A stretch of DNA of 64,000 nucleotides from Heliopora coerulea (Eukaryota > Cnidaria > Anthozoa > Scleralcyonacea > Helioporidae): contig JASJOG010000016.1 in the NCBI GenBank assembly GCA_030142905.1, positions 62,001 to 126,000 of the forward strand. The letters run 5' to 3'. The notes under the pieces were generated by a model. The model searched no databases, was not told the DNA's origin, and saw only the letters and a list, made by a program, of their open reading frames with translations. Each line of letters begins with the position of its first letter. Within the stretch, counting starts at the first letter, position 1. Positions 9,641 through 19,953 of the stretch are shown here, in pieces. The translations under genes and the position numbers were made by a program.

Positions 9641-11114
9641 AAAGATACATACACAAAGCGAAAATTTTTCTCCCTGTAAAGGGACTCCAGGCACGTCGAG
9701 ATTAGTACCCTCGCACCGCGCTTCGCGCGGTGGGCGAGGGGATGACTATCATGTCGAGCGCCGTGATAGACAGCATCGTGGTGGTGGTGTGGCTATGTAT
9801 GTTAGAAGTGGGTTAAAATATGAGAGAATGGATGATCCTTTAGATCCAAACATCGAAGTAATCTGTATCGAATTCAAATTGCGCAGAAAATTGCCTTGCT
9901 TATTGATATGTGCCTATCGAGCCCCAAATCAAAATATCGAGCTTCTGATTGATTACCTCGATGATGTTATATATGAAGCCCAAAGAACAGGCAAATAGAT
10001 AATTATCATCGGAGACTTAAACTGTGATTTTCTAAATAACTCTCTCCCACAAACAAGGGCACTCAAGGAATTTCTTGATATATATAAATTAACCCAACTT
10101 GTACGTGAGCCGACAAGGTCAACTATAGCTTCACAGTCTCTTCTTGATCTTATAATAACCTCTTCTCCTCAACTCTTCTCATCAGTTGGAGTTCTTCTAT
10201 CTGGGATCAGCGATCATTTTCCTATTTATGGATCAATGAAAACAAGTGACCTCAATGGTAAATCAAAGCACCATATAATAACTACGCGTAGAATAGATGT
10301 AAATGGAAATCACGAAGATTTACTCAATTCCCTTCGGAAAGCACCTTGGAATGTGATGAATGTTTTTGATGATCCAAACGACAAACTTTATGTTTGGGAG
10401 AAACTGTTTACCCCAATAATAGATCGGTTTTTTCCACCGAAACGAAAGCGAATTAGGAAAAATGCTCATCCATGGATAAATAGAGATATATTATTATTAA
10501 TGCGAAATAGAGACCAAGTACACAAGAAAGCATTGAAAAGCAAATTGGAGGTCGATTTTCATATTTATAAACGTCTTCGGAACCGTGTAACTAGTGTTGT
10601 GCGCAAAGCAAAAATGGATTATTTTCAACGTCAATTGGATGACTGCACAGGTGATCCCAAAGCTTTCTGGAAAGTTATGAAAAAGGTTTTACCAGCCAAA
10701 AATAAACCTTCAAAAATTGAAAAACTTACTGTTGACGACGTTGATATCATTGATCCTAAAGGTATTAGCAACTCTTTGAGTTCGTATTTTACATCCATCG
10801 CCACTAAACTGCTGACTACCCAAAATTTATTTTCCATGTATGACATTTCCAGCAATATTTCACCTTCATCACAGTTTTCAGACCCTGAGGGATCACAACT
10901 TTTATCTTCACGGACTACTTTTAAGTTCCATCCAACAACGGAAGATGAAATACATGAACAGTTAATTAACTTAAAACCCAACAAGGCTACTGGCAGTGAC
11001 AATATTCCGGCCAAGGTTCTCAAGATATCTGCAAGAGGTATCTCTCAGAGCTTATCTTGTATTGTTAACAATTCACTGGAAACCGGAATATTTCCTTCCT
11101 TGTTGGTAGAATTC

Positions 11115-11215
11115 TAACAAAAGAATCTCATTAACTTTCGTTGTCTGTGCCACCAACTTGGCCGGCTTATCACTGTCTTGAATCCCAAGGGATTCATTGC
11201 AAACCACCAATTTGC
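11115..11215 (+). repeat. interspersed repeat shared with 63208-63325
   Basis: Shares ACAAAAGAATCTCATTA, then CACCAACTTGGC, then TGAATCC(C/T)AAGGGATT with 63208-63325. It starts exactly where the LINE reading frame ends, so it either inserted into or replaced the LINE 3' part. No coding capacity. Confidence 0.65.
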
Positions 11216-12325
11216 ATATAGAAATACGAGCCTATCGTTTAATCAGTTATTCCACTAATTTTATCATGCTGGCCACATATTTTTGTTTTACGATTCAGAT
11301 TCACACTTGGTCGTTCAATCGCAACGGCTTTAAATACGAATTAAGCCCGTTTCACACAAGCGACATAACCATAAGGATCAGATCAGTACGAAAACAAAGC
11401 ATGATATCTCCTCTGGGACTTGCGAAGATAAAACAAAACAAGAATTTTTCTTTGTTTTGTCTTTTGTTCGGCTCTTGGCTTATGCCTGGAGTATGATGTT
11501 ATGCTTATGATTTTGACGATCCTTAAGTCGCAGGCTTGACTTCATTCCTTTGTTTTGCTTCTTGTTTTGTCCGTATGCTTATGCTTATGCTCACGTGTGA
11601 TCCAGGCCTTAGTGATCACTTAACGACAACACCAGGCCAGAACTAGTCACGCTTTAAGCTGAGTTTGTAAATATAGTGTCGTTCGGGGTAGATGTTAACT
11701 AACTATAGTTAAATCTGTAATCAGCATCCATTGTCTTTCATCGAACATTTTGTTCTAAATATCCTCGTTGTTTTAAAAGATTCAGAGCATTTTTATTATA
11801 TTTCCCCGATCACGAGTTCCGTTATACTGTTAAAACTGTTATTAATAGTATGTTTTGTTGAATAGCCTTCTTTTATTTCGAAGGCCTTTTGGCTGTATCA
11901 GTCAATAACTTCTTTTTGTTTTTTCCTCGCCTTTATTCACCATATTTTACAGCAGGGGTTGGTTACCATTTTGTTGTCGCTTAATTGTTGGGTATCATAC
12001 AGATTACTCACCATGTATTTTTGTGTCCTCTGACAATGTGGTTGAGTGAATATCTCATGGCTGTAGGAAAATATCTCAAAACAGACAGCTCTATTCAATT
12101 ACTCATTCTGCATGGGATTTGCTCACAATTTGGGTGGATCATGATACTATTTTATTGCAAATTTTGTTGCAAAACATTTTTTATTGTTCACGGCAACGCA
12201 GTAATTCTAATTGAGGTAAGAGTACGTCGTGGTAGAGAAACACCCCCTCAGCGCGATACACTAAATGTTTATTTCCTTGTGTGATCTTGAGAAAATGGCA
12301 CTAGTTTTTATTTTTGATATTTCAG
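11216..12325. other. intron-like stretch upstream of host exon
   Basis: Contains repeats of CTTATG and TTTTGTCTTTTG type around 11430-11600 and otherwise AT-rich DNA. A strong donor-like GAG|GTAAGA lies at about 12215 and could end a further upstream exon, but I could not find a convincing acceptor and frame for it. Confidence 0.4.
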
Positions 12326-12423
12326 GCTGTTGCATGGACTACCGCTGCGTTTCCATTTGGAGTACCTAAACCAGTTGCCAGTCGAGGAGATGAGAGCCAG
12401 CTGTATGATGACGTACCAAGCAG
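12326..12423 (+). CDS. internal exon of unidentified host gene
   Basis: Acceptor TTTCAG precedes the exon and donor GTTGGT follows it. The 98-nt exon is open in one frame: it starts AVAWTTAAFPFGVPKPVASR and ends with an acidic ESQLYDDVPS, leaving two bases of a split serine codon (AG|C). The next exon (19737) begins with the single base C plus an in-frame TAC, so phases fit. YDDVP resembles an SH2-type tyrosine site, hinting at a cytoplasmic tail. Protein identity unknown; earlier exons are outside what I could resolve. Confidence 0.6.
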
Positions 12424-13084
12424 GTTGGTTTCTTTCGTCACTTTCAGAGAAATATCCACAGCAATCCAAGTTGTCTGTCTCAACTAAGATCGGTAATTTT
12501 TCTGTGAAATTTATTCCTAACTGTTGATGTTAAAGAGAGCTTAATTTTTAAGTGGACAAAGTTGCTTTACGTTTTTGTTCGGTATTTGAATGTGTGAAAA
12601 CATGAATGATGTTCATGGGTGCGTGTACGATGGTTTTATTTTTTTATTTTTTTTTATTTTTTTTATTTCTTTTTTAATACATCATAGGCTTACAGTCTAA
12701 GTTAGAACACTTATCGTAATATTATTATGGTAGTGTTGAATGATATATCTATTACTATGATGGTAGTATTGAATTATATATATTATTATATTGGTAGTAT
12801 TAAATGGTATATCTACACCTGTTATTATGATGGTAGTATAGTATGATGTATCGTATTATTATTACAATGGTATTATTAAATGATATATCTGTTGAGATGG
12901 TCGTCTTGAATGATATATCATGTATATATACTTTGGTAAAAGAAGAGGGAAGGTGTCATAATCAGGGGGAAAAAAAGAAAGATTAGCAGAGGAAGCAGTC
13001 GTCCTCGCGTTGAGATGGAACTTTTTTAGGTTTTAAAGGTACGCCTTTGTCATTACCCAGTGTTTTTTATGATATTTGGCATAA
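12424..13084. other. intron stretch with degenerate minisatellite
   Basis: Intron 3' of the 12326 exon. A T-rich run lies at about 12639-12676, followed by the minisatellite listed separately. No coding signal. Confidence 0.5.
12718..12930 (+). repeat. degenerate ~36-bp minisatellite
   Basis: About six diverged copies of a unit built on ATGGTAGTATTGAATGATAT followed by ATCTATTATT-type bases. Spacing varies from about 31 to 40 bp. Confidence 0.65.
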
Positions 13085-13770
13085 CAGAGAGGCCAAGACA
13101 TCCACAACGGAGAGAGAAAATTGCGACTGATCTATGTGTATAAACCACCACCAATTGATGGCGCTACGTTTACATCCGAGACGTCATCTGTTCCAGATAT
13201 CACCCCAACGGCATTTGACAATTTCATATGTATCGCAGACTTAAACTGAATCCATTATGTGATAATAGACAGGGAAGATACCTTTTAGATGTATGTCATA
13301 TCTGTGACCTGGATTCAATAATCAAATACCAACACTAGTATCAATAAATCCAGCGTCATGCATTGACGTCTTCCTAACTTAAAAAACCAGGATTAAACCC
13401 GGATAGCCTACGACGTGCTAAATAAAAAACTTCATTGTTCAAAGATAATCACAATCACAACATGGCCACTTGAGCACTTTTATCGAAAATCTTTCCATAA
13501 AGACTGTGTATGTAATGGTTCCATTTTCCACAGCGTACATTTGTTGAGAAAAACTTATCGTACATACATTTAACGATCATGCCCCAATTAAGACTTTTGA
13601 GAGGTGCATTTCAGCTAATTCCAAACTAATGACCGCAGACATACGTCAAACAATGAAAGAGCGTAATATGCTAAAAAAAAAGAGAGAGATAGAAGAAAAG
13701 TCAAAGATTGATCAAAGGAAATTTTAGAAAATGATGAAACCATACATAAACTCAAGAGAAAACATTAACT
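13085..13770 (+). pseudogene. LINE endonuclease fragment
   Basis: Plus-strand translation, with frame changes, gives LRLIYVYKPPPIDG, an IADLN (in place of GDLN) box, CDLDSIIKYPT-like and SINKSS residues, then HAPIKTFERCISANSKLM and MKERNMLKKK. This is the order of the C-terminal half of an APE endonuclease and the linker before the reverse transcriptase in jockey-superfamily LINEs. It lacks both ends and has many stops. It lies in the host-gene intron. Confidence 0.65.
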
Positions 13771-14137
13771 CTCTCGCGACTGGCGTTCTTTCTTCTTCTT
13801 TTTCTTTAAAATTTATTTTAACACGGGATCACTTCATTACAAAATGTTCTTCCAGTGATCCGTGTACTATAATTACATATAAATACCTTCACTATATACA
13901 AAACTACACTACATATTTTTTTCCCCATATTTTTAACATAAATTAGCTAAAAATTTAACTATAATAGTGTAAAAGTTCTCTGACTGAGTTGCCTTCTAAG
14001 ATCGTTTGAAAGACCATTTCAGAGGGCCGCCCTTTTATCCCCTCGCCCACCGCGCGAAGCGCGGTGCGAGGGTACTAATCTCGACGTGCCTGGAGTCCCT
14101 TTACAGGGAGAAAAATTTTCGCTTTGTGTATGTATCT

Positions 14138-14141
<4 letters not shown>

Positions 14142-14173
<32 letters not shown>
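14142..14173. repeat. (TA)n microsatellite in Helitron 2
   Basis: About 16 TA units at the position equivalent to the tract in Helitron copy 1. Confidence 0.95.
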
Positions 14174-14175
<2 letters not shown>

Positions 14176-14669
14176 ATGGTGTCTGGTCACTCAAAAATGC
14201 CGTGTGCAAGGTCGGGGACTGGTATGTTGTTGAACAAACCGTACTTAGGTACCGTATTGAAGCAAATCGATTTGGTCTCGTCCTTTTTTCCCTTGTATGG
14301 ATCTCTCGCAAGTTGTTTACATTATTTGAACACTGAAGCCAGTAAATGATTTAAGACCGGCAAAGGAAATGACTTTCTTGGTGCCTGCGGCTGGTTTCGC
14401 CACCTCAGTAACTCGACAATTTATGACTTGACAGAGCAGTTCTCAAAGTTAGCTCCTTGGAATATGCATTTGCCAACTGTTCACTTTTTGCAGCAACGCT
14501 TTGTCTTGGTTCTTTCTGATGTATATGAACAAAAGACGTAAGGGAACTCGCTTGCTGTCAGGACATTTGCTAAGCGACTAACTGTATTAAAACGACATTC
14601 TTCGCTGAAGTTGAATAGATGTCGATTAGTATAAATCTTGGGATTTTTCACGTTCTGGTAACCACTTAC

Positions 14670-14781
14670 CTGAGCTGCACAATCACAGGTACGTCTGAAT
14701 CGAGTAGCTTTGGAGTACAAATTCTGCGAACGGAATTGTTTTGAGCAGCTTTGAAAAGTAGCTTCCCGACTTCATTCTTCC
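14670..14781 (-). pseudogene. probable captured exon in Helitron copy 2
   Basis: On the minus strand a pyrimidine-rich acceptor (TCTCCCTTAG) is followed by 112 nt that are open in one frame, ending in AG and the donor GTAAGT. The peptide runs KNEVGKLLFKAAQNNSVRR, then ICTPKLLDSDVPVIVQL. The exon would be split-phase at both ends (two bases before and two after 36 full codons). The segment is absent from Helitron copy 1, which suggests it was gained by this lineage. The source gene is not recognised. Confidence 0.5.
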
Positions 14782-16165
14782 CTAAGGGAGACTTCTTGTA
14801 CGAAATTTTATTGCATTTCCTCTTCCAGTTATAGTCAGGAGGATTTGTCTTTTTGAGAATTTTGAAAAATTATCATTGTTACTTGGATTCTCGAGAGGTA
14901 TATTGGAAGGGTGGGCGAGGGGTTGTTGCGTGCACGTATTTCTAGTAATGAAAGCTGTTCTTCCCAGCTTCAGTATTTTTTCTTGGTACATAGATATTGA
15001 CATCCGAATGTCGCAGGTTGTACAAATGTACTGAGTTGACATTTTCAAAAATTTTTGTTAAATAAGTTGGTGTGCTTCTGTGAACGGTGTTATAGATTAT
15101 CACAGCTAGTTGTTTATATCGTCTAGTTTTTAAATTATCCCACATAAGCTCATTCAATAATTCTGATAAATGCCTATTATAGTCCGAAAAGGTAACCACT
15201 CTCGCAACCCTATTTTGTAGCTTTTGAAGTTTGTCAGACAGTTTATTATTACGGTTTCCCCATACTGCACTGCAGTAGTCAAAATATGGCAGTGCAAGTG
15301 AATTATACATAATAAGTAACGTTTCGGAGGGTACAAGGTGTCTGACTCGTTTTAATGCACCTATTCCCCTAAATGTCTTTTTAGAAATTTTGTTTATGTG
15401 ATCTTTCCATATGATGGATTCATCCATTTCAATTTCGAGATATTCATATACCTTCTCTCTTTTTAATGGTTGATTGCACACTTCAATCTTGAACTGATGT
15501 CCAAGACTCCTTATTCGATGACGACTTGCTATTATCGTGTATTTTGTTTTTGTGATATTCAGATTTAGCTTGTTAGCCTTTAAACATGTATATACTTCGC
15601 ATATATCATGGTTCATTTGCCGTTCAAGTATATTTGCATTGTCACTAGCTACCGTAAGACTAGTGTTATCCGCATACATTCGTACTTTAGAGAAAAGATC
15701 ACAATTGGGTAAGTCATTTATATAAACCACTAAAAGTAACGGTCCAAGTATAGAACCTTGTGAAATCCCATATCTAATAGTACAGCCACCCGACAGGACT
15801 CCATTTACAAATGTCTTTTGCTTACGTTCTTTTAAGTAGGAAGTGAACCACTTTAGACTTCATTTACAGACACCATATAATTCTAATTTCTTTAACATAA
15901 TTTGATGATCCATGGTGTCAAAAGCTTTTTTTAGGTCCAAAAACATAACCCCATTTAAAAGGCCTTTATCTATGTTTAAATACCACTCATTTGTGGAATC
16001 TAATAGTGTAGTCAAGGTGGAGTGTTTAGGTCTAAATCCATATTGTGCTTCTGATAACAAATCGTGCTCTGTCAGGTAACTGTAAAACTGATAATAAATA
16101 ACTCGTTCTATAAGTTTAGTAACAACTGGTAAAACAGATATTGGTCGGTAATTATTAGCAATCGT

Positions 16166-16598
16166 CTGGGAAAATCCCAGTCCCCTTGAAGGGCAAACTC
16201 GTCCACCGTTAAGAGTACACTAGTAGAGCTCGTCGTACGGGAAAGTGTTGGCAAATGTAATAATGCAAGTTTATTATGAGAGCATGACAAAATCACGAGG
16301 AACCGACGAGAAGAAGTTGAGTGTTTAAATGCACATTTCGAAAGTTCCTGCATGCGTGATTGTTAATCGCAGACTCATTTAAATATGGACATGACAAAAA
16401 TACAAAAGAATTTTGACCACTTAGAAACTTTGACCTTTGAGAGATCGAATGCGAAAGAAGTTTATGAAAGCATGAAAGTCAACTCAAACAAAGCAAACGG
16501 GGTGTGACTAAATTCCTTAACATGTACTGAAGGAATCAATGAAAGTCCGGCTGCCTATGGCATTTAGCACACTGTTTAGTTATATACAGCACGTATGT
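16166..16598. other. intron stretch, nothing recognised
   Basis: Between the LINE and the hAT-like element. No motif, tRNA-like fold or repeat seen. Confidence 0.4.
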
Positions 16599-17768
16599 CG
16601 GGGCGGATCTAGGATTTTTTTCACCTTAGGCAAATTTTAATAAGGCACAAACCATTTCGGATCAGTTACGTTGAATAATAAATGATTTACATGTTGGGAC
16701 TTTTAGGGAATGTTGGTCAGTAAATTTACAAAGTCTCTACAAATCATCTAAAATTGGTTCTTCCTATGGATTTGTGCTATTAGTGAAATCTCCCTCAAGA
16801 CCACGTTTGTGTATTGCCCGCATTATTAAGTTCAACAGTTTGAAGACAGTAAGCGAAGACTAGCAACTTTACTCACCTGAGAGCAATACACTGCCTGTTC
16901 TGATCGTTTCTTGCGTATGAAGGGATGTAAGTCTCCGCTCCAAAATTTCTGTGGAGGTGCCCCTCATTCGCCAGACGTTTGAGCTCAGGCGTCGAGCGAG
17001 TGCGACTGCTTATTGTCGATGACAAACCGTCATACAATAGCAGCAAAGACTTCTCGTCGTTCCTCTTCAACACAGATGGACATTGTTCAAATAAGCTCGA
17101 AGAAAACATACTTGAAGACAGTGAAACCGTTTTTCTAACGAAGGGAGTTTATTCAGCTTTCCCCATGTTGTTAACACCGACGTAGCGCAGCATATGTAAA
17201 TCAGCATTTTAGGCAAAATCGATGCTCATGGCCAATCATGTTACAGAGTTTCGATCATATGACTGATGTAGTTCGGCAAGTTAGGCAAAAAACTAAAAAG
17301 TAAATGCCGCTGCACCAATGGTAACTTCTGTTAAAAGAACCGACTCCTAAGTTTAGCCAATCAGGGACCTTCTGACAAATCACAGTTTAGGCAAAACTTC
17401 AGCAAACCAACCACCGCCCATGATAAACACACTCGAAGCAATTCAGCCGGTCACAAGGATTGATGCAAGCACCAACTTAGGCAAAATAATTGGCATGTCA
17501 GTAATCTAACGCCAATGCCGGCCTGATCGCTTGAGAGAGGAGGAGCTGATGAAATATGATTGAAATTTAATTCGATGTTTGTTAATCTCACCACAAATGA
17601 CTCGCTAGTGCAATGCACGCAAATGCTTCATAGCTAGACAGCGGGATAGCAGATACAGACATTTTGACGACGAGTCGAACATGCCATTTTGCGAATCAAC
17701 ATCGCTTTGATCGGTCTTAAGTCAGCTTAGGCAGCTGCCTTATTTGCCTAACTCTAAATCTGCCACTG
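16599..17768. mobile_element. hAT-like non-autonomous element
   Basis: The left end CGGGGCGGATCTAGG and the inverse complement of the right end, CAGTGGCAGATTTAG, are similar and resemble hAT termini (CAGxGGCGGATCTAGG). Internally the nonamer TTAGGCAAA occurs at 16626, 17209, 17281, 17387 and 17477 and inverted at 17743-17751; repeated subterminal motifs are typical transposase binding sites in hAT elements. No transposase is encoded. I could not see a clean 8-bp target duplication, so the exact ends are uncertain. Confidence 0.55.
16877..17109 (-). pseudogene. exon-like ORF inside the hAT-like element
   Basis: On the minus strand an ATG at 17109 opens a frame of 77 full codons that runs straight into a consensus donor (CTCTCAG|GTGAGT, exon end at 16877). 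The peptide starts MFSSSLFEQCPSVLKR and contains SSRTRSTPELKRLANEG; I do not recognise it. It could be the first exon of a cellular gene trapped in a DNA transposon, or a real antisense first exon. Confidence 0.35.
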
Positions 17769-18835
17769 TATGAGTGTAATACCTAGTCAGCTGAAGCTTG
17801 GTGAAGTTAGACCAGCTTACAAAACAATCATCATAAAAGATAATTATAGTTCTTTGCAAACATGAACTGTTGCTCCCTAAGCTAAAATCCTATATTTTAT
17901 GTGTTACTAGATTAAATGAGATTCACGAAATTTAAAAATTTAAAAAACATCTTGGCTATTGGTCCTATCACTGCTTCTTTGGTCCTTTTGTCTTCAAGTT
18001 TACCTTGCTGAGAAAAGGACGTTTATTTTTCTTTAATCAAGACCATTGCGTAGTTGACACAATGGTATAACCGCACCCTAATGATATATGCCCTGATATA
18101 TAAATGTATAGATATTGACGCACCTTAGGGTATAAGTGTAATTATAAATGCACTTTATTTAATAAATTCAAAAGTACGATGAAGGGAAGGTGAGCGTGGT
18201 TATATCTGAAGGGTTTTAAGAAAGAAGCTTTAACCCTCAAACACACGAGCATTCGTCCGAAAATTCATTGTATGAAATTGTGACATTTTCAGTGCTCGTT
18301 AATACACATATCGTTCAAGTTACTCGGGTCTATCCAAGTGAGCCCTGTCTCAGGACACCTTTGTAAGGTGGAGGCCCTTGGTCTCAGAACCCCATTGCTT
18401 CTATCTCAAAGAAAAAGTCCCCGTTACGAATCGTAATTATGGACTGTAGGATTAAGAAAATCGAATTAACATATAATAATCACACCTTCCACTTAAAGAA
18501 GTATTAAAGGCGTTGCCAGACTGCGAGCTGCTGCCTCAGTTGTGCAGGAACCTACGAGGAACTAATTAATTAGATTGAAATGACGGCAAGTCATTTGTTA
18601 GTTTAAGGATTACTTACACGATAGACGATTATATTTTACAATTGTTTGTTATAAGGCATACGGTTAAGTCATTGAATGATTATGATGATGATAAAGTGTT
18701 ATTTAAACATGTTAGCCACTTCAGAAAATGTCGGTTACCAAGTGGGACGTATACAAAACATTAACAGTCTATTACTAAATATATACAGTGTTTATTAAAT
18801 TTACATACATAGCTAAAATATTGTTAAAAAATAGA
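17769..18835. other. intron stretch, nothing recognised
   Basis: AT-rich intron of the host gene. I see no LINE blocks, terminal repeats or RNA folds. Confidence 0.4.
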
Positions 18836-19460
18836 CTAATTATTATCATCAATCAGGCTGGCATAAGAAATCTTTTTGTTAAATAAGAATAGGGATTTAC
18901 TATTTCGAGCGTGGTCGGACAATGAATTCCAGATTTTTGGAGCACTATAAATGATACTCTTTTTAAGATATTCATTCCTTGGACGTGGTAAGTAAAGAGT
19001 AGAATATGACTCTCGTAAATAATGATGGTGAACACTATTTGATTTTTGGAACATTTCTGTGAGTTTTGCTGGCGCCATATTGTGAAGAATCTTATACATG
19101 AGCTTAGCTTTAACCTCTGACCTCTACTCTCCTAAAGTTTTCGAACCCAAGAGAGTAATAGCCAGATTTGATTTACCTGGCTCATTTTTACAATCCATTA
19201 TGATTCTGGCACATCTGTTATGAAGTTTCTGCAAGCTATCTGAGAGACCGACAGTAATCGAGTCTCATACTTCACAGCAATAATCAAAGTGAGGTTGAAC
19301 TAAAGTATAATAGATCGATTTTAATGTGTTCGTATCGGTATAATCTTTTATCTTTTTTAAGGCACCTATTCCGGCAGATATTTTCTTTGATATATAATCC
19401 ATAATCGATACAGTGGGAGAATTCTGTACGTATTGATACGTTGACCAGCACATTGTGAAC
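18836..19460 (-). pseudogene. LINE C-terminal fragment
   Basis: Minus strand: ISKKISAGIGALKKIKDY, then TLVQPHFDYCCEV (about 19450-19265) and further on MYKILHNMAPAKLTEMF, with a YLPRPRNEYLKKSIIYSAPK block and IWNSLSD. This is the conserved region after the reverse transcriptase in CR1/L2-like LINEs. The polymerase itself is missing. It lies just upstream of a host exon, in the intron and antisense. Confidence 0.75.
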
Positions 19461-19736
19461 AGTAATATTGTGCCCTTGAAACAACATTGTATTCTCCAGT
19501 ATCAGCACTTGTATGCGGTTGTTGTGTCGTGTAGTTGGGCCGTTAAACGTCCATCAACAAACAGAAAAGGGGGGAAACCGGCAGAGGACCCAAACTGAGA
19601 ATGTTAATGTGTAACACTTGTTCAGTCACCTAAGTTAATTCAATCTATCCCACATATTCTCACAATGAACCTCAATTCATTAGTGTGTATATTATTGTAG
19701 ACATGCATAATTACAGTGTTGTTTTAATTTTTTCAG

Positions 19737-19953
19737 CTACTCTGACACGGAGACAAGAGATCCTGAAACTCATCCGTATGCTTTACCAACCGATCATTCT
19801 CTACATCCTCATACCGTTCAACCGCGTGTTAAAACCGGAGGCAATGACGGCATGACTGGAAATGCTCAGTCACGATCTCAAACTACCTGTCCTGATTCCA
19901 GAGATTGTTCAGTGAAAAAGAAAAATGAGGAAAATAGATTTGCTGCTACGAAG
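19737..19953 (+). CDS. internal exon of unidentified host gene
   Basis: A T-rich tract and CAG acceptor precede, and donor GTAAGC follows AAG. The first base completes a serine codon split from 12423; then 72 codons are open (YSDTETRDPETHPYALPTD, later TTCPDSRDCSVKKKNEENRF). Phase at the end is 0, matching the next exon at 22077. Composition is polar, rich in S, T, P and charged residues, as in a disordered cytoplasmic tail. The gene is not identified. Confidence 0.7.

Larger units (their letters stand above)
8839..9742 (-). mobile_element. non-autonomous Helitron, copy 1
   Basis: This 904-bp element lies on the minus strand: 5' end TCCCCTCGCCCACC (right edge), 3' end CTAG (left edge). It sits between A8838 and T9743 with no target duplication, as expected for Helitrons. 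The 13-bp CCCCTCGCCCACC at the 5' end has its inverse complement 23 bp inside the 3' end, an asymmetric inverted repeat like that described for Helentron-type elements. It contains a TA microsatellite (about 9598-9637). Removing it joins GTG AAT ATT AA and T GAC TAT CAT, restoring the host LINE frame. No Rep/helicase is present. About 120 bp at the 3' side and about 375 bp at the 5' side match copy 2; the middle differs. Confidence 0.85.
8027..11114 (+). pseudogene. CR1/L2-like LINE ORF2: 2A motif, PHD finger, APE endonuclease, RT start
   Basis: A leader frame (8027-8275) ends in TAA; in the same frame follow a 2A-like GDIESNPGP (8327-8353) and, from 8384, a Cys4-His-Cys3 PHD finger (CGEC, CSYC, HIKC, CVSC). 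The APE-type endonuclease begins HLNCRSLLPIIDEL with a TETWL box, is interrupted by a Helitron at 8839-9742, and resumes in frame with a RRDRxxRGGGVAMYVR block, GDLNCDF (after one TAG at 9996-9998) and SGISDHFPIYG. The reverse transcriptase starts with LKPNKATGSDNIPAKVLK. Sequence ends in the first RT block at about 11114, where an interspersed repeat begins; the catalytic palm is missing. Defects are the leader TAA, the TAG, the Helitron and the 3' truncation. It would have copied itself by target-primed reverse transcription. Confidence 0.85.
14038..14945 (+). mobile_element. non-autonomous Helitron, copy 2
   Basis: A 908-bp element beginning TCCCCTCGCCCACC and ending CTAG, inserted between A14037 and T14946 with no duplication. 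The CCCCTCGCCCACC start has its inverse complement GGTGGGCGAGGGG at 14910-14922, 23 bp inside the 3' end. It carries a TA tract. Joining the flanks gives TTT CAT TAT AAA AGG on the minus strand, continuing the LINE tail across the junction. The ends match copy 1 (8839-9742) closely, but the middle (about 14412-14800) is different cargo. No transposase is encoded, so it depended on an autonomous Helitron elsewhere. Confidence 0.85.
13830..16165 (-). pseudogene. CR1/L2-like LINE reverse transcriptase, split by a Helitron
   Basis: Read right to left: a truncated palm start near 16165 (NNYRPISVLPVVTK), then YGFRPKHSTLTTLL and MFLDLKKAFDTMDH (16060-15860, RT motif A), motif B GISQGSILGPLLL, then the catalytic box at about 15680 reading YADN instead of YADD. 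The thumb and C-terminal tail continue to 14946 and, past a Helitron at 14038-14945, resume at 14037 with KRAAL, a stop, then NGLSNDLRRQLSQRTF. The endonuclease is missing (5' truncation). The YADD-to-YADN change removes a catalytic aspartate. It lies in the intron of the host gene, antisense. Confidence 0.8.

Noticed and set aside
9423..9679. IYIYIY-rich open frames on both strands
   Set aside because: Translation of the (TA)n microsatellite inside the Helitron.
11985..12284. 99-codon frame with hydrophobic segment ending at GAG|GTAAGA
   Set aside because: Attractive donor just upstream of the 12326 exon, but the plausible acceptor and frames contain stops or do not fit, so I do not call an exon.
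16599..17768. 8-bp target duplication of the hAT-like element
   Set aside because: Flanks ACGTATGT and TATGAGTG share only a few bases.
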